From positions 1 to 10,269 of the forward strand of contig JAFYMQ010000029.1 in assembly GCA_017556565.1 (NCBI GenBank): a stretch of 10,269 bases of DNA. Direction: 5' to 3'. The notes below the pieces were generated by a model. The model was given only the letters and a program-made list of their open reading frames with translations, was not told the DNA's origin and did not search any database. Source of the DNA: Clostridia bacterium (lineage in GTDB: Bacteria > Bacillota > Clostridia > Oscillospirales > Butyricicoccaceae). The position numbers and the translations under genes were made by a program. This document shows positions 1-6,487 of this stretch, piece after piece (the first letter of the stretch is position 1; every line of letters begins with the position of its first letter).

Positions 1-1
1 G

Positions 2-430
2 GTGGCGCATACCGTGGAGCTTGCACACAAAGCAGGCAAAGCCATCTTTATCCACGCCGATCTGACCCACGGAATAGCCAAGGACAAATGGGGCATCGAG
101 TATCTTGCGTCCGTCGGCGCGGACGGCATCATCAGCACACACGCAAATCTTATCAGGTACGCAAGAGAGCTTGGACTGCTCTGCGTGCAGCGGTATTTTG
201 CCGTTGATTCTCAGGGCCTGAGCAGCATCCGCGAGATGATACACCAGACCAAGCCCGACCTTGTGGAGATACTGCCCGGTGTCATAGACAAGGTTATCAG
301 GCACTTTGCAAGCGAGAATATCCCGGTCATCGCAGCAGGTCTGATAGAGACCAAATCCGAGGTAACACGAGCTCTGTCAAGCGGCGCAATCGCCGTGTCC
401 ACGGGCAAAAAAGAGCTTTGGGACATATAA
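2..430 (+). CDS. glpP: GlpP-type glycerol-3-phosphate-responsive antiterminator, 3' part
   Basis: This is the last 142 residues of a GlpP protein. The reading frame is open to the left edge, and family members are usually about 180-190 residues, so roughly 40-45 N-terminal residues are missing; the GTG at base 2 is probably internal. Family-typical segments are visible: FIHADLTHGIAKD near residue 16, GIISTHANLI near 42, VQRYFAVDS near 62, a VEILPGVIDK segment near 88, and AAGLIET followed by AVSTGKKELW at the C-terminus. In Bacillus subtilis GlpP binds glycerol 3-phosphate and the leader mRNA of glp genes, preventing termination and stabilising the message. Here it lies directly upstream of a leader-like hairpin and a GlpA-like gene, which fits regulation of that operon. 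The family call is confident. The RNA target is inferred from position. Confidence 0.93.
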   Translation: MAHTVELAHKAGKAIFIHADLTHGIAKDKWGIEYLASVGADGIISTHANLIRYARELGLLCVQRYFAVDSQGLSSIREMIHQTKPDLVEILPGVIDKVIRHFASENIPVIAAGLIETKSEVTRALSSGAIAVSTGKKELWDI

Positions 431-465
431 TGTAAAAACAGTTTAATATTCCGAAGAGATTTAGA

Positions 466-518
466 GAAACGGACGTAACAAGACGAAGCTTGCTTCGCCT
501 TGTTTGCCGTTTCTTTTT
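466..518 (+). terminator. Long leader hairpin with T tract, candidate GlpP-controlled terminator
   Basis: Bases 466-472 pair with 507-513 (7 bp). After a small internal loop, 477-488 pair with 493-504 (11 of 12 pairs, one A/C mismatch at 483/498), closing on a 4-nt loop CTTG. The 3' side runs into TTTCTTTTT (510-518). This is an intrinsic terminator between glpP and the GlpA-like gene, about 35 nt upstream of that gene's start. It could simply end glpP transcription. Because GlpP proteins act on terminators in glp leaders, it is a strong candidate for a conditional terminator. A 5-nt segment upstream (452-456, CGAAG) could pair with 493-497 of the 3' arm as a weak alternative fold. Confidence 0.8.
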
Positions 519-539
519 ATTATGCAAAATTATCCTGAT

Positions 540-544
540 GGGGG
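540..544 (+). promoter_or_regulatory. Ribosome binding site of the GlpA-like gene
   Basis: A GGGGG run followed by TAAAAAAT places the ATG at 553 at a normal 8-nt spacing. An in-frame ATG at 538 and a TTG at 490 lie upstream, but the first has no Shine-Dalgarno sequence and the second sits in the terminator loop. The 553 start also puts the FAD-binding glycine motif at residues 9-14, as usual for the family. Confidence 0.6.
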
Positions 545-552
545 TAAAAAAT

Positions 553-1986
553 ATGATTTATGACATCGCAATAGTCGGAGCAGGCGTATGCGGCGGTATG
601 ATAGCAAGAGAGCTGTCTCGCTATGACCTGCGTGTCTGCCTGCTTGAGCGCGCCAACGACGTTGCCATGGGTGCATCCAAAGCAAACAGCGGCATCATCC
701 ACGGCGGATTTGATCCCGAGCCGGGCACGCTCAAGCAGAAGTTCAACACAGAGGGCAGAGAACTTTTGTTCGATGCAGCCCGTGAGCTTTCTGTGCCGCA
801 CATCCGCAACGGCTCGCTGGTCTGCGCATTCACACCCGAAGAGGAGGAGCAGGTGCGCGAGCTTTATGCCCGCGGCGCGACAAACGGCATAGACAATCTG
901 CATCTTATCTCGGGCGAGCAGGCAAGAGCGCTTGAGAGCTCTCTGTCACAGGGTGTCACCCTTGCTCTGCACGTGCCCGACGCAGGCATCGTCTGCCCCT
1001 ACAAGCTGACCATTGCCGCAGTGGGCAACGCTATGGACAACGGCGTTGAGCTGCACCGCAATTTTGAGGTCACAGGCATCGAGCATAGCGGCGGGATCTT
1101 TACCCTCAAAAGCGCCGCAGGGGAGAGCGTGAGCACCAAGTATCTCATCAACTGCGCAGGCGGCCATGCAGGCAAGGTTGCCGCTATGGCAGGTGATGAC
1201 AGTATAGAGATCATCCCCCGTGCAGGCGAGTATATGCTGCTCGACCGCAGCGAGGGCAAGACTGTAGGGCACACCATCTTCCGCGCTCCCTCAAAAGAGG
1301 GCAAGGGCATACTTGTATCTCCCACCGCAGACGGAAACCTGCTGCTTGGCCCCACCGCGGTGCGTGTAGACACCCCCGACAGTACACAGACCACCCGTGA
1401 GGGTCTTGCCGCCGTTGCCCGCTCGGTAAAAGAGAGCGTACCGAACGTTGACTTGAGCCGAGTCATCACGTCCTTTACCGGTGTGCGCGCATCTCACGCA
1501 GCGGGAGATTTTATCGTCGGGCAGTCCAAAACTGTTGACAATATGATCAACGTTGCGGCTATCGACTCGCCCGGTCTGACCGCCTGCGTAGCCATTGCGC
1601 GCTACGTAACGGATATTCTCGGCGGCATGGGCGTGCAGCTTGACAGAAAGCCCGATTGGTGCGGCAAGCGCGAGGACACGGAGGCATTTTCCAAGCTGAC
1701 CGACGAGGAGAAAGACGCGGTCATCAAACAAAACCCCGCATACGGCAGAATAATCTGCCGTTGCGAAGAAATAACCGAGGGTGAGATAAGAGCGGCACTG
1801 CATATCAATCCTCCCGCTCTCGATATGGACGGTGTCAAGCGCCGTACCCGCTCGGGAATGGGCAGATGTCAGGGCGGCTTCTGCGCACCTTTTGTGATGA
1901 AGCTTATTGCCGAGGAGCGGCAGATAGAGCTTGAGGAAGTCACCAAAAACGGTGGCAGCTCAAAAATGCTGACAGGGAGGATATAA
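553..1986 (+). CDS. glpA: GlpA-like FAD-dependent glycerol-3-phosphate dehydrogenase with C-terminal [2Fe-2S] domain
   Basis: The 477-residue protein is predicted to oxidise sn-glycerol 3-phosphate to dihydroxyacetone phosphate in the cytoplasm. The N-terminus carries a Rossmann FAD motif GAGVCGG (G9, G11, G14), followed by an acidic strand end (LLERA) and the DAO-family segment NSGIIHGGFDPEPG near residue 46. The region around 300-345 (FTGVRASHA...) is typical of the DAO fold. The C-terminal ~75 residues form a BFD-like [2Fe-2S] domain with cysteines at 402, 404, 439 and 444 (CxC ... Cx4C), the same domain found at the end of E. coli GlpA. There is no membrane segment. The gene follows glpP and a leader hairpin and is 3 nt from the next gene. 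Some homologues act on other 2-hydroxy acids, but glpP upstream and GDPD downstream favour glycerol 3-phosphate. The start is set by the site at 540-544. Confidence 0.88.
   Translation: MIYDIAIVGAGVCGGMIARELSRYDLRVCLLERANDVAMGASKANSGIIHGGFDPEPGTLKQKFNTEGRELLFDAARELSVPHIRNGSLVCAFTPEEEEQVRELYARGATNGIDNLHLISGEQARALESSLSQGVTLALHVPDAGIVCPYKLTIAAVGNAMDNGVELHRNFEVTGIEHSGGIFTLKSAAGESVSTKYLINCAGGHAGKVAAMAGDDSIEIIPRAGEYMLLDRSEGKTVGHTIFRAPSKEGKGILVSPTADGNLLLGPTAVRVDTPDSTQTTREGLAAVARSVKESVPNVDLSRVITSFTGVRASHAAGDFIVGQSKTVDNMINVAAIDSPGLTACVAIARYVTDILGGMGVQLDRKPDWCGKREDTEAFSKLTDEEKDAVIKQNPAYGRIICRCEEITEGEIRAALHINPPALDMDGVKRRTRSGMGRCQGGFCAPFVMKLIAEERQIELEEVTKNGGSSKMLTGRI
1975..1980 (+). promoter_or_regulatory. 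Ribosome binding site that fixes a GTG start
   Basis: GGGAGG lies inside the last codons of the GlpA-like gene, 9 nt before the GTG at 1990. The next in-frame ATG, at residue 16, would delete the FAD-binding glycine motif, so the GTG is the real start. The position suggests translational coupling with the upstream gene. Confidence 0.75.
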
Positions 1987-1989
1987 GCT

Positions 1990-3234
1990 GTGAAGAATCA
2001 CGATATAGTTATTATCGGCGGCGGCCCTGCAGGTATGGCAGCAGCCGTGGCGGCTTTTGACAGCGGTGTCAGAGACGTTGTTATCATCGACCGCGAAGAT
2101 AATCTGGGCGGCGTGCTCAAGCAGTGCATCCACAACGGCTTCGGCCTGCACAAGCTGGGCAAAGAGCTGACAGGCCCCGAGTATGCACACGTTTATGCTC
2201 AGCAGGTAAGAGAGCGTGGGATAAAGGTCTATTCGGGCACAACGGTCACACGCATCACAAGTGACAAAATCGTTACCGCGACCAATACGGACGGAATACT
2301 CAAAATACAGGCAAAAGCCGTGGTGCTTGCCATGGGCTGCCGTGAGCGCAGCCGCGGCGCACTCAATATCAGCGGCACCCGCCCCGCAGGCGTGTACAGC
2401 GCAGGCACGGCACAGAAGCTTATCAACTGCGACGGATACATGGTGGGCAAGCGTGTGGTCATACTGGGCTCGGGCGATATAGGCCTGATCATGGCTCGAC
2501 GTATGACCCTGCAGGGGGCAAAAGTCGAGGCAGTCTGCGAGATTTTGCCCTATTCGGGCGGTCTGACCCGTAATATCGTGCAGTGCCTTGAGGATTACGG
2601 TATACCCCTGCACCTCAGCACGACCGTTGCCGAGATACACGGCAGCGAGCGGCTTGAGGGCGTTACCGTAGCGCAGGTCGACCAAAACCGCGCACCCATC
2701 GAGAGCACAAGGAGATATATCCCCTGCGACACACTGCTGCTGTCCTGCGGCCTGATACCCGAAAACGAGCTTACCCTCAATGCGGGCATAGAGCTGGACA
2801 AGGTTACGGGCGGCGCTGTGGTCGATCAGTTCAGACAGACGTCGATTGATGGCATCTTTGCCTGCGGAAACGTGCTGCAGGTACACGATCTTGTCGACCA
2901 CGTGTCCGACGAGGCAGAGTGTGCAGGTGCATCTGCTGCCAAGTACGTGCTGGGCAACCCTTCAGAGTGCGGCCGCATCACTACCTGCGCCGGCGAGGGA
3001 GTACGCTACGTGCTGCCCCAGCGGGTGCTTTTGAGCGGTGAGCAGGTATCGCTGTATCTGCGTGTCAGAGAGCCTCAGACCGGAGTAAAACTGGTGGTAA
3101 AAAGCGGCGAGCGGATAATCAAAACCTTCCCCCGACTCAAAGCCGCCCCCGGTGAGATGGAAAAGCTGGACATTCCCATGTCGCTGCTTTCCGATGCCGA
3201 TAAGACCCTGACCGTATCTATGGAGGTGCAATAA
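1990..3234 (+). CDS. FAD/NAD(P)-type oxidoreductase, second subunit of the GlpA-like dehydrogenase
   Basis: The 414-residue flavoprotein has the two-dinucleotide-binding (Pyr_redox_2) architecture. The first motif is GGGPAG (G10, G12, G15), followed by a segment at 38-52 (NLGGVLKQCIHNGFG) characteristic of the proteins encoded next to clostridial GlpA-like genes. The second Rossmann motif, GSGDIG (160-165), could bind NAD(P)H. The closing FAD motif GIFACGN is at 288-294. Residues after about 330 form an extra C-terminal domain I do not recognise. The paired Cys of classical disulfide reductases is not evident; C46 stands alone in that region. It takes the operon position of E. coli glpB but looks closer to pyridine-nucleotide oxidoreductases, so it may pass electrons from the GlpA-like subunit to a nicotinamide or Fe-S acceptor (inference). 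It starts 3 nt after the previous gene and overlaps the next in TAATG. Confidence 0.85.
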   Translation: MKNHDIVIIGGGPAGMAAAVAAFDSGVRDVVIIDREDNLGGVLKQCIHNGFGLHKLGKELTGPEYAHVYAQQVRERGIKVYSGTTVTRITSDKIVTATNTDGILKIQAKAVVLAMGCRERSRGALNISGTRPAGVYSAGTAQKLINCDGYMVGKRVVILGSGDIGLIMARRMTLQGAKVEAVCEILPYSGGLTRNIVQCLEDYGIPLHLSTTVAEIHGSERLEGVTVAQVDQNRAPIESTRRYIPCDTLLLSCGLIPENELTLNAGIELDKVTGGAVVDQFRQTSIDGIFACGNVLQVHDLVDHVSDEAECAGASAAKYVLGNPSECGRITTCAGEGVRYVLPQRVLLSGEQVSLYLRVREPQTGVKLVVKSGERIIKTFPRLKAAPGEMEKLDIPMSLLSDADKTLTVSMEVQ

Positions 3235-3581
3235 TGACCAGAACACTTACGTGCATAATCTGTCCCCGAGGCTGCACTTTGCAGGCCGAGATAAACGGCG
3301 ACAGCGTATCTGTCAGCGGCAACGCCTGCAAGCGCGGCGAGGAGTACGGAAGGAGCGAATGCCTGCATCCCGTACGCACCGTAACCGCCGTGATCAGGGT
3401 GGAAAACCGTCCCGACTGCGCTCTCAGCGTCAAGACCGCACAGCCCATTGCAAAAGAGCATATTTTTGATCTTATGGCAGTTTTGCGCGGCATGACCGTA
3501 AAAGCCCCTGTTGCAATTGGCGAAGTTATATGCGACAATATATACGGAACACAGGTCATTGCAACGGGGAGCGTGGAATAA
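3234..3581 (+). CDS. DUF1667 small Cys-rich protein
   Basis: The 115-residue soluble protein matches my recollection of the DUF1667 family, which is found almost always beside the preceding two oxidoreductases in Firmicutes and Thermotogae. The N-terminus has CIICPRGC (C7, C10, C14), with further cysteines at C32 (GNACKRGEEY) and C43. Four or five cysteines at this spacing suggest an Fe-S cluster or a zinc site. The C-terminal half holds a HIFDLMAVLRG helix and an APVAIGEVICDNIYG segment typical of the family. No function is established that I know of. By context it may be the electron-transfer subunit replacing the Fe-S protein GlpC of E. coli (inference). The start overlaps the upstream stop (TAATG), with GGAGG at 3222-3226, so translation is probably coupled and the products may be stoichiometric. 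Confidence 0.88.
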   Translation: MTRTLTCIICPRGCTLQAEINGDSVSVSGNACKRGEEYGRSECLHPVRTVTAVIRVENRPDCALSVKTAQPIAKEHIFDLMAVLRGMTVKAPVAIGEVICDNIYGTQVIATGSVE

Positions 3582-4381
3582 TGGAAAACACTCTTAAAAA
3601 TATCCGGCTGTTTTTGTTCGATATGGACGGCACTCTGTATCTGGGCAGCAGACTTTTTGACTTTACCGTCGAGCTGCTGGATACCATCAAGGCTCAGGGC
3701 AAAAAATATATGTTCATGACCAACAACTCGTCCAAAAGCGTTGAAGATTACGTCACAAAGCTTGCCGCCCTGGGCATAGAGGCCACAGAGGATGATTTTT
3801 TTACCTCCTCTCAGGCTACCGCTCTGTATCTGCTTGAGCATCACAAAAATCAGCGTCTGTACGTCTGCGGCACCCGGTCGCTCAAAGCCGAACTGAGCAA
3901 AAACGGCTTTGAGATCACCGAGGATACAGCCGATACCGACTGTATCGTTATGGGCTTTGATACCGAGCTGACCTTCAAAAAGCTCCACGATATTTCCTAT
4001 CTGCTGCTGACACGCCCCGACATTCCCTATATCGCAACCAACCCCGACTACGTATGTCCCACCGAGTTCGGCTCTGTGCCCGACTGCGGCAGCGTGTGCG
4101 ATATGCTCTTTAACGTCTCCCGCCGCCGTCCCATCGTCATCGGCAAGCCTCAGCCCGAAATGCCCCTGCTCGCCATGGCAAAAGCCGGCACAGCGCCTGC
4201 AGAGACCGCGGTCATAGGCGACAGAATATACACCGATATCAAGAGCGGACTCAGTGCAGGCGCGTATACCGTGCTGGTGCTCAGCGGCGAGACCACAAGA
4301 GAGATACTGGACGCATCTTTTGATAAGCCCCACGCGGTAATGGACAGCGCGGCGCAGCTGCTTGATATACTCAAAGGTTAA
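3581..4381 (+). CDS. HAD-IIA family phosphatase (NagD/AraL/phosphoglycolate phosphatase-like)
   Basis: The 266-residue cytoplasmic HAD hydrolase has all four catalytic motifs. Motif I is FDMDGT with nucleophile D14 and acid/base D16; motif II is TNNSS at 47-51; the motif III lysine is K189 in IGKPQPEM; motif IV is GDRIYTD with D214 and D219. The cap between motifs II and III is the C2 type of subfamily IIA. Family members dephosphorylate small phosphates such as phosphoglycolate, p-nitrophenyl phosphate, nucleotides or glycerol 3-phosphate. In this operon the plausible roles are glycerol-3-phosphate phosphatase, or repair of toxic 2-phosphoglycolate or related by-products. The sequence alone does not decide. 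The ATG at 3581 shares a base with the DUF1667 stop (TAATG) and has GGGGAG upstream. The frame is open 17 codons further upstream, but the overlap start fits the motif spacing. Confidence 0.88.
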   Translation: MENTLKNIRLFLFDMDGTLYLGSRLFDFTVELLDTIKAQGKKYMFMTNNSSKSVEDYVTKLAALGIEATEDDFFTSSQATALYLLEHHKNQRLYVCGTRSLKAELSKNGFEITEDTADTDCIVMGFDTELTFKKLHDISYLLLTRPDIPYIATNPDYVCPTEFGSVPDCGSVCDMLFNVSRRRPIVIGKPQPEMPLLAMAKAGTAPAETAVIGDRIYTDIKSGLSAGAYTVLVLSGETTREILDASFDKPHAVMDSAAQLLDILKG

Positions 4382-4394
4382 TGGGAGGTACATT

Positions 4395-5114
4395 ATGGAT
4401 ACCGTCAGACTTACCGAAAAAGGCAATACAAAAATGATCGCCCACCGTGGCGTGAGCAAGCTTGAGCGGGAGAATACTATGCCCGCCTTCGTAGCCGCAG
4501 GCAACCGCAGCTACTGGGGCATAGAGACCGACATCCACGTCACCAGTGACGGTAAATATATTGTATATCACGATACCAATATTCAGCGCCTGACAGGCGT
4601 TGATGCAATCATTGAGGAGCAAACCTTTGATTATCTGCGCAGTCTGCCCATCATAGACTTTGACGAGCAGCCCCGTGTTGATCTGCATATGCCCTCGCTG
4701 CAGGAGTATATAAAAATCTGCAAAAAATACGGCAAGATCGCCGTACTGGAGCTGAAAAACGCCATGACACGCGAGCAGGTATACGCAGTCTGCGACGTGC
4801 TTGACGGGCTTGAGTACCGCGGGGGCGTGGTCGTCATCTCCTTTGACTACGATAACCTGCTCTACGTCAAAGCAAAACACCCCGAGCAGAAAGTGCAGTT
4901 TTTGTGCAAAGAGTATGACGAAGAACTGATCCTCAAGCTGAAAAAAGACGGCATGGATCTGGATATCCACCGCGGCGCAGTGGACAAAAATCTGGTCGAT
5001 CTGTGCCACAAAAACGGCCTCGAACTCAACGCATGGACGGTTGACGATCCTGAGCAGGCTATGAGTTTTATCGAGATGGGTATCGACTACATAACTACAA
5101 ATATACTTGAGTGA
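4395..5114 (+). CDS. Glycerophosphodiester phosphodiesterase, cytoplasmic UgpQ-like
   Basis: The 239-residue GDPD-family enzyme hydrolyses glycerophosphodiesters to glycerol 3-phosphate and an alcohol. The catalytic signature is intact: HRG with H17, the REN triad at 25-27, metal ligands E44 and D46 in IETDIHV, and second catalytic histidine H59 in YHD. Further family segments are VLELKN near 118 and NAWTVDDPEQ near 214, followed by GIDYITTN at the C-terminus. There is no signal peptide or membrane segment, so it acts on imported or internally generated diesters, like UgpQ rather than periplasmic GlpQ. GGGAGG at 4383-4388 sets the ATG at 4395. The gene is 13 nt after the phosphatase and is the last of the operon, before a strong terminator. 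Its product would feed the GlpA-like enzyme upstream. Confidence 0.93.
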   Translation: MDTVRLTEKGNTKMIAHRGVSKLERENTMPAFVAAGNRSYWGIETDIHVTSDGKYIVYHDTNIQRLTGVDAIIEEQTFDYLRSLPIIDFDEQPRVDLHMPSLQEYIKICKKYGKIAVLELKNAMTREQVYAVCDVLDGLEYRGGVVVISFDYDNLLYVKAKHPEQKVQFLCKEYDEELILKLKKDGMDLDIHRGAVDKNLVDLCHKNGLELNAWTVDDPEQAMSFIEMGIDYITTNILE

Positions 5115-5120
5115 GCACTG

Positions 5121-5158
5121 TCCGCGGGCATTTTGCCCGCGGATTTTCTTTTTCTTTT
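5121..5158 (+). terminator. Intrinsic terminator after the glycerol-phosphate operon
   Basis: A perfect 10-bp GC-rich stem (5121-5130 with 5134-5143) closes on a TTT loop and is followed by TTTTCTTTTTCTTTT. It lies 6 nt after the GDPD stop codon and marks the end of the glp-type operon. Confidence 0.95.
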
Positions 5159-5233
5159 GCTGAATACCGTGGCTTTCGGGTGCAAAAAATAACAGTTGAA
5201 CAGTAAAACAAAAAAGCAAAAGAAAGGGAAAAT

Positions 5234-5659
5234 ATGAAAAAAGTTGCAGTGGTATATTGGAGCGGCACGGGCAATACCAAACAGATGGCAGAGTATATCG
5301 CCGAGGGCGTGAGAAAAGCAGGGGAGCAGGCATATATTTTTACTCCCGACAGGTTTGAGCCGGGTATGATAGACGCCTATGATGCAATAGCTTTCGGCTG
5401 CCCCGCAATGGGCATCGAGAGCCTTGAGGAGGGGGAGTTTGCGCCTATGTTCGGTGAGTGCCAAAGCCGCCTGAAAAGCAAAAAAATCGCCCTCTTCGGC
5501 TCTTACGGCTGGGGCAGCGGCGAGTGGATGCGCAAGTGGGAAAAAGAGTGTAATGATGCCGGCGCGGTGCTCATGGGCGAGGGGGTAAAATGCTGCGGCA
5601 GCCCCGACGAGATAGCCTATGCCGAGTGTCTGGCTCAGGGCGAGTTTCTGGTCAGATAA
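5234..5659 (+). CDS. Short-chain flavodoxin
   Basis: The 141-residue FMN-binding electron carrier is of the length usual for clostridial short-chain flavodoxins. The phosphate loop SGTGNT is at 10-15. The first isoalloxazine loop (FGCPAMGIE) lies near residue 55 and the second (GSYGWGSGEWM) near 90. The C-terminal part contains KCCGSPDE, where many homologues have a similar GAPDE stretch. Flavodoxins can replace ferredoxin as a low-potential carrier, for example under iron limitation. It is a single-gene unit: a terminator lies 75 nt upstream and another starts 12 nt downstream. AAAGAAAGGG just before the ATG serves as the ribosome site. I see no convincing promoter in the 5159-5225 gap, which is A/T-rich. 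The neighbouring Nfn and Hyd-like enzymes normally use ferredoxin, so a shared electron pool is plausible. Confidence 0.93.
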   Translation: MKKVAVVYWSGTGNTKQMAEYIAEGVRKAGEQAYIFTPDRFEPGMIDAYDAIAFGCPAMGIESLEEGEFAPMFGECQSRLKSKKIALFGSYGWGSGEWMRKWEKECNDAGAVLMGEGVKCCGSPDEIAYAECLAQGEFLVR

Positions 5660-5671
5660 ACAAATTATTAG

Positions 5672-5709
5672 AAAATAAGTATACCCAATATACGGGTATG
5701 CTTATTTTT
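5672..5709 (+). terminator. Intrinsic terminator after flavodoxin
   Basis: A 15-bp stem pairs 5672-5686 with 5694-5708, including one T/G wobble, and closes on a 7-nt loop. It ends in TTTTT (5705-5709). The 5' side is A-rich, so the element could also work on the opposite strand. Confidence 0.9.
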
Positions 5710-5796
5710 GTGTGCAGACCTGCCGAAACTATGCAATTTGTTGTATTTTTTTGCAAAAATTAGTAAGAAAAAAGGCGTCAAAAACAATCTTTTCTG

Positions 5797-5825
5797 TTGT
5801 CAAGCATCGGGTTTTGTGATAGAAT
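5797..5825 (+). promoter_or_regulatory. Sigma-A-type promoter of the Nudix-nfnAB unit
   Basis: TTGTCA (5797-5802) and TAGAAT (5820-5825) are separated by exactly 17 nt, each matching the consensus hexamer at 5 of 6 positions. The upstream stretch (about 5735-5795) is A/T-rich. Initiation would fall near 5832, giving a leader of about 60 nt before the Nudix ATG. A weak stem could form in that leader (5829-5835 with 5844-5850). No operator was recognised. Confidence 0.75.
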
Positions 5826-5890
5826 ACACAGGGGGGAAAGCAGCCTCCTGTTATTATCGCGCCCAAGACTACATAAACGAGGTCGATATT

Positions 5891-6472
5891 ATGCAGCCAC
5901 TTGACAAAAACGGCCTTACCGAGGCGGAGTTTTTGAGCCGGTACAGCAGCGAGCGATACCCCAAACCATCCCTGACAGCCGATACGGTTTTACTGACCGG
6001 GAGCGAGGGTGAGATGCGCGTTCTGCTTATATGCAGAAGCGGTCATCCCTGCATAGGTCAGTGGGCATTTCCCGGCGGATTTGCCGAAGAGCGCGAGAGC
6101 ATCGAGCAGACCGCTCTGCGTGAACTGTATGAGGAAACGGGCATCACAGATGCCGTGCTTTTGCCGGTGGGTCTGTTCAGCAAACCCGGCAGGGACAAGC
6201 GGGGATGGGTAGTCTCCCAGTGCTTTGTGTCCGTGCTGCCCGAGGCAGCTATGGCAAAAGCAGGGGATGACGCAGCTCAGGCTGAGTGGTTTACGCTCAG
6301 GCTGGCAGATAACACAGTGAATCTTACGGGCCGTTCGGCAGAGATAAAAATCGGCTACGGTGTATCGGACGGACAGGTGTATACACAGAGTCTGTCGCAG
6401 GATGCCCTGGCATTTGATCATGCCGATATGCTCGTCAGAGCTTTAATATGTATTCAAAAAATCCGGATATGA
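5891..6472 (+). CDS. Nudix hydrolase, ADP-ribose/nucleoside-diphosphate type
   Basis: The 193-residue protein carries a complete Nudix box at G63-I85 that fits GX5EX7REUXEEXGU exactly, with the catalytic REL-x-EE core at 77-82. The segment just before the box (QWAFPGGF) and the N-terminal PSLTADTVLL stretch resemble ADP-ribose pyrophosphatase and the Nudix domain of the NAD regulator NrtR. The winged-helix domain of NrtR is absent, since the protein ends soon after AFDHADMLVRAL, so an enzymatic role is more likely than repression. The substrate is unproven. The ATG at 5891 has GAGG 8 nt upstream. The frame is open to about 5708, but that stretch covers the promoter. The gene ends 15 nt before nfnA, so the two are probably cotranscribed, linking nucleotide housekeeping with NAD(P) redox balance. 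Confidence 0.88.
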   Translation: MQPLDKNGLTEAEFLSRYSSERYPKPSLTADTVLLTGSEGEMRVLLICRSGHPCIGQWAFPGGFAEERESIEQTALRELYEETGITDAVLLPVGLFSKPGRDKRGWVVSQCFVSVLPEAAMAKAGDDAAQAEWFTLRLADNTVNLTGRSAEIKIGYGVSDGQVYTQSLSQDALAFDHADMLVRALICIQKIRI

Positions 6473-6487
6473 AAAGAGGAGTAAACT

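Noticed and set aside
426..431. A perfect TATAAT overlapping the glpP stop codon, as a promoter for the GlpA-like gene.
   Set aside because: No TTGACA-like hexamer lies 16-18 nt upstream (402-409 is G/C/A-rich) and there is no TG extension, so I do not list it as a promoter, only as a possibility within the leader finding.
490..552. An upstream in-frame extension of the GlpA-like gene (TTG at 490 or ATG at 538).
   Set aside because: The TTG is in the loop of the terminator hairpin and the ATG at 538 lacks a ribosome site, while the ATG at 553 has one and gives the normal N-terminus for the family.
3218..4504. A 428-codon open frame on the - strand across DUF1667, the HAD phosphatase and the start of GDPD.
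   Set aside because: It covers three well-supported + strand genes and their junctions, has no recognisable motif, and is Cys/His-rich in the way typical of antisense shadow translations.
5891..6472. The Nudix gene as the NAD-metabolism repressor NrtR.
   Set aside because: The N-terminal part resembles the NrtR Nudix domain, but the protein ends at 193 residues without a winged-helix DNA-binding domain, and the Nudix box is fully intact, which suggests catalysis.
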